16,989 bases of DNA. It comes from Actinomycetota bacterium (lineage in GTDB: Bacteria; Actinomycetota; Acidimicrobiia; Acidimicrobiales; Ilumatobacteraceae). The stretch covers positions 1-16,989 of the forward strand of contig SXYT01000154.1 of assembly GCA_005788205.1 (NCBI GenBank), given 5' to 3'. This document shows positions 1 through 6,607 of this stretch, piece by piece. The notes below the pieces were generated by a model that saw only the letters and a program-made list of their open reading frames with translations, was not told the DNA's origin and ran no database searches. The position numbers and the translations under genes were made by a program. Position 1 is the first letter of the stretch. Each line of letters begins with the position of its first letter.

Positions 1-1238
1 GCCACGCCGTGCGAGAGGAGTGCGTGGAAGACCCGCGCGTACAGGGCCTCGTCCGTGGTCTTCGCCTCGGCGAAATTCCGCGGCTCCCTGTCCAGGGCCT
101 CTCCGAAGTGCATCCCGACGAGCGTGCCGACCACCGGGAACATCGCCGGCACGCCGTGCGAGGCGAACGCATCACGGAGCAGCGCGGAGAGCCGTCGCGC
201 GCGGGCGAGCAGCTCGATGTACAGGTCATCGGTCAACTCGTCCAGTGCGGCGAGGCCGGCTGCCGTGGCGAGAGGGTTGCCCGCGAGCGTGCCGGCGTGG
301 AAGACCGCTCCGAGCGGGGAGAGATTCTCCATGACGTCGCGGCGCCCGCCGACGGCGCCGATGGGCAGCCCGCCACCGATCACCTTGCCGAAGCAGGTGA
401 GGTCGGCACGCACGTCGTACTTCGCCTGCGCGCCGCCGCGCGCCACGCGGAACCCGGTGATGACCTCGTCGAACACGAGCAGGGCACCGACACGGTCGCA
501 CTCCGCGCGGAGGCCCTCCAGGAATCCCGGTGCCGGTGCGACGACACCCATGTTGGCGGCGACGGGTTCCACGAACACCGCGGCAACGTCACCGTCGAGA
601 ACGGGAACCTCGTTGTACGGCAGCACCCAAGTGTTCGCCACCGCCTCCTCGGGGACGCCCGCAGTCCCGGGGAGCCCGAGGGTTGCCAGGCCACTGCCGC
701 CGGCCGCGAGCAGGGCATCGGTTGCACCGTGGAAGTTGCCGTGGAACGTGACGATGCGCTTGCGCCCGGTGACTCCGCGGGAGAGGCGCACCGCGGTGCT
801 CGTTGCCTCTGTGCCGCTGTTCATGAACCTCACGCGCTCGCACGACGGGACGCGCTCGCGGATCGCCTCGGCCAGTTTCATCTCGCGTGGCGTCGGGGCC
901 CCGTACGAGGTGCCGTCACCGGCCGCCGCGCGGATCGCCTCGGTGACCTTCGGGTGGGCGTGACCGAGGATGATCGCACCGTAGCTCTGGACCAGGTCGA
1001 TCAGTTCGTGGCCCTCCACGTCCCACACGCGCGCACCCTCCGCGCGCGACACCACGTACGGACGGCCGCCGACGGATCGGAAGGCCCTGATGGAGGAATT
1101 CACCCCGCCGGGGATGGCGAGCGCGGAACGCTCGAAGACCGCGTCGTTCGACGGCATGCCGAGGCCACGGCAGACCGTGGCGGTGCAGCCCGCCTCGGCG
1201 CACGACGACGCATCACAGAAGGGAATCGAGCCGCCCAT
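1..1238 (-). CDS. hemL: Glutamate-1-semialdehyde 2,1-aminomutase, C-terminus cut by window edge
   Basis: PLP enzyme that converts glutamate-1-semialdehyde to 5-aminolevulinate, the second step of C5 tetrapyrrole synthesis, in the cytosol. The visible 412 codons show the family core: IPGGVNSSIRAF near residue 43, the NSGTEA cofactor-phosphate motif near 140, FDEVITGFR near 257, and FGKVIGGGLPIG near 283 whose Lys285 should form the Schiff base. About 40 C-terminal residues lie beyond base 1. The start at 1238 lies 5 bases after the hemB stop, but it adds 27 residues that relatives normally lack; an internal ATG at 1157 gives the usual N-terminus (MPSNDAVFERS). Neither has a clear Shine-Dalgarno sequence. 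The extra segment carries four evenly spaced cysteines (see findings). Identity is certain; the start is not. It is the last visible gene of the rex-hem cluster. Confidence 0.95.
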   Translation of the reverse strand, partial: MGGSIPFCDASSCAEAGCTATVCRGLGMPSNDAVFERSALAIPGGVNSSIRAFRSVGGRPYVVSRAEGARVWDVEGHELIDLVQSYGAIILGHAHPKVTEAIRAAAGDGTSYGAPTPREMKLAEAIRERVPSCERVRFMNSGTEATSTAVRLSRGVTGRKRIVTFHGNFHGATDALLAAGGSGLATLGLPGTAGVPEEAVANTWVLPYNEVPVLDGDVAAVFVEPVAANMGVVAPAPGFLEGLRAECDRVGALLVFDEVITGFRVARGGAQAKYDVRADLTCFGKVIGGGLPIGAVGGRRDVMENLSPLGAVFHAGTLAGNPLATAAGLAALDELTDDLYIELLARARRLSALLRDAFASHGVPAMFPVVGTLVGMHFGEALDREPRNFAEAKTTDEALYARVFHALLSHGV

Positions 1239-1243
1239 GGTCG

Positions 1244-2227
1244 TCAGCCTGTCGGTTGCTCGGCGAACCAGCGGGCGAAGTACGTGAGGATGATGTCGGC
1301 ACCGGCGCGCTTCACGGCGGTCAGTTGCTCCATGGCGACGGCGTCGTGGTCGATCCACCCGTTCGCGGCGGCGGCCTTGATCATCGAGTACTCGCCGCTC
1401 ACGTGGTACGCGGCAACGGGAAGGTCCGTCGCGGCCCGCACCTGCGAGATGACGTCGAGATACGTGACGGCGGGTTTCACCATCACGATGTCCGCACCCT
1501 GCTCGATGTCCTCGCGCACCTCGCGCAGGCTCTCGCGGGCGTTGCGCCAGTCCTGCTGGTACCCCTTGCGGTCCCCGCCACCCGTGATCTGCACGTCAAC
1601 TGCGTCCCGGAACGGGCCGTAGAGGCCCGATGCATACTTCGCCGAGTACGCCATGATCGCCGTGCCGGTGTGGCCGGCGGCATCGAGCGCTGCCCGGATC
1701 GCACCCACCTGGCCGTCCATCATCCCGCTGGGAGCGACCACGTGCGCACCCGCGTCGGCCTGGGCCACCGCGGCACGGCAGTAGACGTCGAGGGTGAGGT
1801 CGTTGTCCACGTCGCCCGTCGCGTCGAGAATCCCGCAGTGCCCGTGCGACGTGTACTCGTCCACGCACAGGTCGGCCATCAGGACCATCGAGTCGCCGAC
1901 CTCGGCGCGCAGGCGCGCCAGGGCGACCTGCGCGATTCCCGCGGGGTCGTGTGCGCCGCTCCCCGTCTCGTCCTTCGTGGCCGGCACCCCGAACAGGATC
2001 ACGCCGCGCACGCCGAGCCGCGCGAGATCAGCGACCTCCCGCGAGAGCGAGTCGAGCGAGTGCTGGACGACGCCGGGCAGTGACGCGATCGGCTGGGGCG
2101 AGGTGATGCCCTCCCTCACGAAGAGCGGGGCAACAAGATCACTCGTGTGGAGCCGCGTCTCCGCGACGAGGTCCCGCATCGCGGCACTGGAGCGCAACCG
2201 GCGGGGCCGGGAACGGGGGAAAGTCAC
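1244..2227 (-). CDS. hemB: Delta-aminolevulinic acid dehydratase (porphobilinogen synthase)
   Basis: Joins two 5-aminolevulinate molecules into porphobilinogen. The protein is 327 aa, normal for the family. Both active-site lysines are visible: Lys197 in AYSAKYASGLYGPFRDA and Lys251 in MVKPAVTYLDVI. The metal loop reads LCVDEYTSHGHCG (residues 120-132), giving Cys121, Asp123 and Cys131. This is a mixed form between the three-cysteine zinc site and the all-aspartate magnesium site, a form also known to me from other actinobacteria. The GTG start overlaps the hemD stop as GTGA (2224-2227), a coupled arrangement. There is also TAGCAT exactly 6 bases before the GTG, so a separate leaderless transcript is possible. 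hemL follows after 5 bases. Confidence 0.97.
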   Translation of the reverse strand: MTFPRSRPRRLRSSAAMRDLVAETRLHTSDLVAPLFVREGITSPQPIASLPGVVQHSLDSLSREVADLARLGVRGVILFGVPATKDETGSGAHDPAGIAQVALARLRAEVGDSMVLMADLCVDEYTSHGHCGILDATGDVDNDLTLDVYCRAAVAQADAGAHVVAPSGMMDGQVGAIRAALDAAGHTGTAIMAYSAKYASGLYGPFRDAVDVQITGGGDRKGYQQDWRNARESLREVREDIEQGADIVMVKPAVTYLDVISQVRAATDLPVAAYHVSGEYSMIKAAAANGWIDHDAVAMEQLTAVKRAGADIILTYFARWFAEQPTG

Positions 2228-2961
2228 GCCCCGATGCTATTGGCGGCGGCCTGAATCAACGCCTCGAGCGTCTGCTCCCCTGCCGTGACGGTGACCGGTA
2301 TGCCGAGTCTCTCCGCCGCCTTTGTGGTCGACGGGCCGATGCTGACCACAACGGGGGGTGCGGAAGTGCCGAAGGCGTCGTGCCAGGCACCGGCCGCGCT
2401 TCCGGACGCCAGGAGGAGCACGTCGGCCGCGAGTGCGGGGAGCATCATCTCGCGCGTCGGACGGAGATGGGTGGTGCGGTACGCGACGACCCTCGTCACC
2501 TGCCATCCCTTCTCCGTGAGCGCCACCGACAGTTCGTCGTCCGCGAGGTTCCCCTGCACGAGGAGCACACGTCCCGAGCCGGCCGGGAACATTCCCGCGA
2601 GCACGGATGCGCGCGCGGGTTCGGCGACCATCGCGACTGTGGTCCCGAGCGAGTTCGCGGTTGCACCACCGACCGCAGCGAGCAACGGGAACGACCCCGT
2701 GTCGCCGGCGGCCATCGCGGCAGCCACGAACGGCGCCACACGGTCTGCACCGTTCGTCGAGGTGACCAGAACCCAGTCGAACTCGTGGATGCGCTGCAGC
2801 ACCTCGTCGCGGGCACGACCCTCGTCATCCGGTTCCTCGATCGCGATGAGCGGCACCTCGACGACACGCGCACCGCGCGCCTCGAGGAGCGTCCTCAACG
2901 ATGCATTCTGCTCCGTGGACCTCGTGATGACGACGGAACGTCCGCTGAGGGGCTCGGTCAC
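2224..2961 (-). CDS. hemD: Uroporphyrinogen-III synthase
   Basis: Cyclises hydroxymethylbilane with inversion of ring D to give uroporphyrinogen III, the branch point to heme, siroheme and cobalamin. The protein is about 245 aa, typical for the family. Sequence is weakly conserved here as in all HemD, but the N-terminal SVVITRSTEQNASLRTLL and ARVVEVPLIAIEEP, the mid-region VLVTSTNGADRV and the late SIGPSTTKAAERLGI match the usual pattern, and the position between hemC and hemB supports the call. I chose the GTG at 2961 because it overlaps the hemC stop as GTGA and has GGGAG six bases upstream (2968-2972). An in-frame ATG at 2991 would overlap hemC by 34 bases and add residues not typical of the family. 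Confidence 0.93.
   Translation of the reverse strand: MTEPLSGRSVVITRSTEQNASLRTLLEARGARVVEVPLIAIEEPDDEGRARDEVLQRIHEFDWVLVTSTNGADRVAPFVAAAMAAGDTGSFPLLAAVGGATANSLGTTVAMVAEPARASVLAGMFPAGSGRVLLVQGNLADDELSVALTEKGWQVTRVVAYRTTHLRPTREMMLPALAADVLLLASGSAAGAWHDAFGTSAPPVVVSIGPSTTKAAERLGIPVTVTAGEQTLEALIQAAANSIGA
2234..2239 (-). promoter_or_regulatory. Candidate leaderless -10 element for hemB
   Basis: TAGCAT lies inside the last codons of hemD, exactly 6 bases before the hemB GTG. It fits TAnnnT with transcription beginning at the start codon. It is possible that hemB has its own transcript in addition to the rex-hem message. Confidence 0.4.
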
Positions 2962-3833
2962 CCGCCGCTCCCGGCCAGCAGACGGCGGCACTCCACCGCG
3001 GTCGCCGTTCCGACGATGCGGTGGTCGTCGGTGCTGCCGACGGACCCCGTCACCTGCACGCTGTCTGTCCCGTCGGACAGGAACGCCCGGAAGACACCGT
3101 CAGGCGACATGTGCGCACCGACAGGGAGAGAGCACCCCGCCCCCAGTTCGGCGAGGAATGCACGCTCCGTCTCGACGGCGCGCCTCGTCGGTGCGTGATC
3201 GACCGCCGCCAGGGCGGTGAGCACCCGCTCGTCACCGGTTCGCGCCTCCGCGGCCACGCATCCCTGCCCGACCATCGGCACGGCGGTGTCCACATCGAGG
3301 ACCTCGGCGATGAGGTCGGCCAGCCCGAGGATCTCGAGAGCCGCCCTCGCCATCACGATGGAGCCGCCGTCGGGCACCCGGGAGAGGCGTGTCTGGATGT
3401 TCCCGCGCAGCTCCTCGAAACGGAGGTCCGGCCTGACGAGCGCGAGCTGGGCGCGGCGGCGAACCGAGCCGGTGGCCACGGTCGCGCCCTGCGCGAGCTG
3501 CGCAAGGGTGAGGCCCACGAGCACGTCCTCGGGCGAACGGCGCTGTGCGAACGCGCCGATGACGAGTCCGTCAGCCTGCCCCGACGGGAGGTCTTTCGCG
3601 CTGTGCACAGCCACGTCAGCCCGTCCGTCGAGGACCGCACGCTGCACCTCCTTCACGAAGATGCCCTGACCGCCCATCTGGTGGAGCGGCGTGGACTGGT
3701 TGGCGTCGCCCTGCGTCTCGACGAGCACGTACTCGACCGCGGCACCCGATGCGGCGGTGACAGCCGCACCGACAGCTTCTGCCTGGGCGCGCGCCTGGGC
3801 GCTTCCTCGTGTCGCGATCCGGATGACGGTCAT
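2958..3833 (-). CDS. hemC: Hydroxymethylbilane synthase (porphobilinogen deaminase)
   Basis: Polymerises four porphobilinogens into hydroxymethylbilane on a covalently bound dipyrromethane cofactor. The protein is 291 aa. Motifs in order: IATRGSAQA near residue 6, VHSAKDLPSG (77-85) with catalytic Asp81, ATGSVRRRAQL (120-130) with the substrate-binding arginines, ELRGNIQTRL (141-150), and LGAGCSLPVGAH (230-241) with cofactor-attaching Cys234. The ATG start follows the hemA stop by 8 bases, with no obvious Shine-Dalgarno sequence and no leaderless signature, so it is probably read from the hemA message. Its stop overlaps the hemD start by 4 bases. Confidence 0.98.
   Translation of the reverse strand: MTVIRIATRGSAQARAQAEAVGAAVTAASGAAVEYVLVETQGDANQSTPLHQMGGQGIFVKEVQRAVLDGRADVAVHSAKDLPSGQADGLVIGAFAQRRSPEDVLVGLTLAQLAQGATVATGSVRRRAQLALVRPDLRFEELRGNIQTRLSRVPDGGSIVMARAALEILGLADLIAEVLDVDTAVPMVGQGCVAAEARTGDERVLTALAAVDHAPTRRAVETERAFLAELGAGCSLPVGAHMSPDGVFRAFLSDGTDSVQVTGSVGSTDDHRIVGTATAVECRRLLAGSGG
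2968..2972 (-). promoter_or_regulatory. Ribosome binding site that decides the hemD start
   Basis: GGGAG inside the end of hemC, six bases before the GTG at 2961. It supports this start over the upstream in-frame ATG at 2991. Confidence 0.6.
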
Positions 3834-3841
3834 AGGTCGGT

Positions 3842-5098
3842 TCAGTGCAGGTTAAACAAGTCGCGCACTGCCGCTGACAGACGCTCACCCTGCGGGGTGC
3901 CGGCCGCCTCGCGGAGCCCCACCGATGGATTGTGGAGCATCTTGGCCACGATCGACCTCGTGACCATCTCGATGACCTCGCGCTCCTCCTCACCCATCTG
4001 GGAGAGCCGGCCGGAGAACCTGGCGAGCTCGGCCACCCTGGTCTCCTCGAACGCCTCGCGCAACTGGGCCACGAGCGGGGCGGCCTGGCGCTGGGCCGAG
4101 TCGAGGACGAAGCGCTCGACCTCTTCCTCGATGATCAGGCGGACCTGGCTGACCTCTGCCGTGCGGGCGGAGAGCCCGCGCGCAGCCCATTCCTTCAGGT
4201 GGTCGAGGTCACGGAGTGTCACGCCGTCGATGCCGGCCACGGAGGATTCCACGTCGCGCGGCAGGGCGATGTCGACGACGAGGAGCGGCGACGTGGCATC
4301 CCTGCGCGCGGCGGCGACCGTTGCGTGCGTCAGGACGACGTCACCGGCGCCCGTGCAGGACACGATCACGTCCGCGGACGCCACCTCGTCCGCGAGGCCG
4401 GAGAACGGTGCGACACGGGCACCCACCCTGTCGGCAAGTGCGCCACCGCGGCCCTCGGAGCGGTTGACGACCACGGACCGCGCCCCGGCGCGGGCCAGTG
4501 CCGTGGCGACCCCTTCCCCCATCTCGCCCGCGCCGATGACGAGCACACGGGCATCAGAGAGCGAACCGATGAGCTCCTCGGCCATCTCCACTGCGGCGTG
4601 CGAGACGGACGCGGTCGAACGGCTGATGCCGGTCTCCGTGCGGGCACGCTTGCCGACCTCCAGGGCGTAGCGGAACAGCAGGTTCAGCGAGCTCCGCGAG
4701 ACACCCTGAGCCATTGCGGACTCCCACGCGTCACGCACCTGGCCGATGATCTCGGACTCGCCGATGACCGCAGAGTCGAGGCCGCTGGCAACCTCGAAGA
4801 GATGCGCGACTGCAGCATCGTCGTGCTGACTGAAGAGATGAGGGGTGACGTCCTCCCCGGGGAGCCCGCTCACCTCGCAGAAGAAATCACGGATGTCGTC
4901 GTACGCGCCGTGGAAACGCTCGACGGCGGCGTAGACCTCGGTCCGGTTGCACGTGGAGAGCACCACGACCTCGCGGATGTCGTCCCGCACGCCGAGATTG
5001 TGGAGGGCCTTCGGCAGCGCGGAGTCCGCGACCGTCATCTTCTCGAGCAGGGTCACCGGTGCGGTGCGGTGGTTGATCCCGATGACGACGATGGACAC
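3842..5098 (-). CDS. hemA: Glutamyl-tRNA reductase
   Basis: NADPH-dependent reduction of glutamyl-tRNA to glutamate-1-semialdehyde, the first committed step of the C5 pathway and the usual control point. The protein is 418 aa. The N-terminal catalytic domain starts GINHRTAP and holds the nucleophile Cys50 in STCNRTEVY. IGESEIIGQVRDA marks the middle, the NADPH Rossmann motif VIGAGEMGE follows near residue 185, DIALPRDVE comes after it, and the C-terminal helical dimerisation region ends the protein. The start is GTG, 9 bases after the rex stop. No good Shine-Dalgarno sequence is present; instead TAGGGT lies exactly 6 bases upstream and reuses the rex stop codon, which suggests an additional leaderless transcript. 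Transcription from the rex promoter is also expected. Confidence 0.98.
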   Translation of the reverse strand: MSIVVIGINHRTAPVTLLEKMTVADSALPKALHNLGVRDDIREVVVLSTCNRTEVYAAVERFHGAYDDIRDFFCEVSGLPGEDVTPHLFSQHDDAAVAHLFEVASGLDSAVIGESEIIGQVRDAWESAMAQGVSRSSLNLLFRYALEVGKRARTETGISRSTASVSHAAVEMAEELIGSLSDARVLVIGAGEMGEGVATALARAGARSVVVNRSEGRGGALADRVGARVAPFSGLADEVASADVIVSCTGAGDVVLTHATVAAARRDATSPLLVVDIALPRDVESSVAGIDGVTLRDLDHLKEWAARGLSARTAEVSQVRLIIEEEVERFVLDSAQRQAAPLVAQLREAFEETRVAELARFSGRLSQMGEEEREVIEMVTRSIVAKMLHNPSVGLREAAGTPQGERLSAAVRDLFNLH

Positions 5099-5104
5099 GA
5101 TGGA

Positions 5105-5110
5105 ACCCTA
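5105..5110 (-). promoter_or_regulatory. Candidate leaderless -10 element for hemA
   Basis: TAGGGT begins with the rex stop codon TAG and stands exactly 6 bases before the hemA GTG. If active it would give hemA a promoter separate from the one in front of rex. Confidence 0.45.
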
Positions 5111-5794
5111 CGCACTCACCGGGGTGCTCTGCCCGCCCTGGGAGTCCCCACGGGTGTCGGACCTGCACTGCTCGTAGTAGCTGAGGATCTGCAGCTCGAG
5201 CGCGAGGTCGACCTTGCGGACGTTCACGCCCTTCGGAACGGCGAGCACCGCGGGGGCGAAATTGAGGATGGAGCCGATGCCGGCCCTCACGAGAGCCTCG
5301 GCTGCCTCCTGGGCGTGCGGCGCCGGGGTGGCGATGATCCCGATGCTGACGCCCTTCGACTGCGCGATCTGCTGCAGGTCGTCCGCATGACGGACCCTCA
5401 CGCCGCCGACGACGGTCCCGATCTTCGACTCGTCCTTGTCGACGATCCCGACGATGTGGAACCCGCGCTCGGTGATCCCCGCGTAGTTCGCGAGTGCCTG
5501 CCCGAGATTGCCTGCCCCGACGATGATGACCGGCCATGACTGGTTCAGACCGAGTTCGCGCTGGATCTGGTACAGGAGGTACTGGACGTCGTACCCGACG
5601 CCGCGCGTTCCGTAGGTGCCGAGGTAGGAGAGGTCCTTGCGCACCTTTGCCGCGTTGACACCCGCAAGCTCGGCCAGTTGTTCGCTCGAGATCTGCGTCG
5701 TTCCCTCTCCGACGAGGTCGGAGAGGATGCGCAGGTACACGGGGAGCCGGCCGACGGCGGCTTCTGGGATTCGGCGGCGGGGGGAGTCCGTCAT
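5108..5794 (-). CDS. rex: Redox-sensing transcriptional repressor Rex
   Basis: DNA-binding repressor that leaves its operator when NADH rises relative to NAD+; in actinobacteria it typically controls rex-hem, NADH dehydrogenase and cytochrome bd genes. The protein is 228 aa. It has an N-terminal winged helix (residues about 15-65, with SSEQLAELAGVNAAKVRKDL and SYLGTYGTRGVGYDV), a Rossmann fold with IVGAGNLGQAL (91-101) and GIVDKDESKIG, then IATPAPHAQEA, and a C-terminal swap helix (LALELQILSYYEQ). I chose ATG 5794 because it fits the family length; a GTG at 5824 is in frame but adds ten unlike residues. A TAGCGT lies 11 bases upstream inside a perfect inverted repeat. No TTGTG...CACAA Rex operator is visible in front of it. 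Confidence 0.97.
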   Translation of the reverse strand: MTDSPRRRIPEAAVGRLPVYLRILSDLVGEGTTQISSEQLAELAGVNAAKVRKDLSYLGTYGTRGVGYDVQYLLYQIQRELGLNQSWPVIIVGAGNLGQALANYAGITERGFHIVGIVDKDESKIGTVVGGVRVRHADDLQQIAQSKGVSIGIIATPAPHAQEAAEALVRAGIGSILNFAPAVLAVPKGVNVRKVDLALELQILSYYEQCRSDTRGDSQGGQSTPVSA

Positions 5795-5866
5795 ATGAGA
5801 ACCCAACGCTATTGGGTCGGGCACCGAACGGTGAACTCCGTGGGGGCACGCCTAGCCTTCAGCCCC
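5795..5866. promoter_or_regulatory. Divergent promoter region between rex and the membrane protein gene
   Basis: This 72-base gap carries two perfect dyads. ACCCAA-CGCTA-TTGGGT (5801-5817) contains the likely rex -10 TAGCGT (minus strand, 5806-5811). CACCG-AA-CGGTG (5822-5833) covers a possible rex -35 (TTCACC, 5830-5835, minus strand). For the plus-strand gene TAGCCT lies at 5853-5858. Neither dyad fits the TTGTG/CACAA half-sites of known Rex operators, so which regulator binds here is open. Confidence 0.5.
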
Positions 5867-6607
5867 GTGACATTGAACACCGCCCTCGCTGCGGTCTCCG
5901 GTCTGGTGTCCCTGGCCTTCGGGCTGGCCACACTCGACCGCTGGACCAGACGGCGGCGGCCCCACGAACTCGCCTGGACGGTGGCGATGGCGCTCTTCTT
6001 CGTCGCCGCGATGAGCCTCTGGTGGGCAGAGGCACGGGGCTGGAGCGCGTCGTCCTTCCGGATGTTCTTCGCGTTCGGGGCCGTCATCAACGTCCCCTGG
6101 CTCGCACTGGGCACCGTCTACCTGCTCGCCGGGCGGCGGGCAGGCGACGCGGTCATGCGGGTGCTGCTCGTCTTCTCCGGTTTCGCGCTCGGTGCAGTGG
6201 TCATGGCGCCCGTCAGCGGCGTCATCGAACCCGATGTCCTGCCCACCGGCAAGGAGCACTTCGGGGCGCTCCCGCGCGTGCTGGCGGCGGTCGGGTCCTC
6301 GGTGCCCGCCGTGGTGATCTTTGCCGGGGCCGCATGGTCGGCCTGGCGCGTCGTCCGCGGCGCGAACCCCGCACTCACGTCGGCCGCTGTCCGCAACGTG
6401 ACGTCAGCCGGGCGACTTGCGCTCGGCAACATCCTCATCGCCGCGGGGGCCGCGATCCTCTCGGCCAGCGGGACGTTCGCGGGCAGGCTGGGCGCGGACA
6501 CCTCTTTCGCGGTGACACTCTCGGGCGGGATCAGCGTGCTCTTCGCCGGCTTCCTCGTGGCAAGCAACGCCACGTCGCCCCACAGAGCGCCTCAGCGCAG
6601 CGAGTAG
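5867..6607 (+). CDS. Predicted seven-helix membrane protein, function unknown
   Basis: I do not recognise a family. From the GTG at 5867 it encodes 246 aa with about seven hydrophobic segments (approximate residues 3-23, 35-54, 66-88, 97-117, 139-163, 182-203, 212-233), a basic loop RWTRRRR after the first helix and a short polar C-terminus. The longest soluble stretch, about residues 118-138 (IEPDVLPTGKEHFGALP), lies between helices 4 and 5. No active-site motif is evident. The frame is open upstream to 5678, with other possible starts at 5795, 5831 and 5840. I prefer 5867 because the first helix begins there and TAGCCT lies 8 bases before it. It is divergent from rex over a 72-base gap, so shared control is possible. 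Its end overlaps the acyl-CoA ligase tail by 16 bases. Confidence 0.8.
   Translation: MTLNTALAAVSGLVSLAFGLATLDRWTRRRRPHELAWTVAMALFFVAAMSLWWAEARGWSASSFRMFFAFGAVINVPWLALGTVYLLAGRRAGDAVMRVLLVFSGFALGAVVMAPVSGVIEPDVLPTGKEHFGALPRVLAAVGSSVPAVVIFAGAAWSAWRVVRGANPALTSAAVRNVTSAGRLALGNILIAAGAAILSASGTFAGRLGADTSFAVTLSGGISVLFAGFLVASNATSPHRAPQRSE

Noticed and set aside
9..1622. Open frame of 537 codons on the plus strand across hemL and hemB
   Set aside because: It is the reverse of two conserved heme genes with Arg- and His-rich content typical of a shadow frame.
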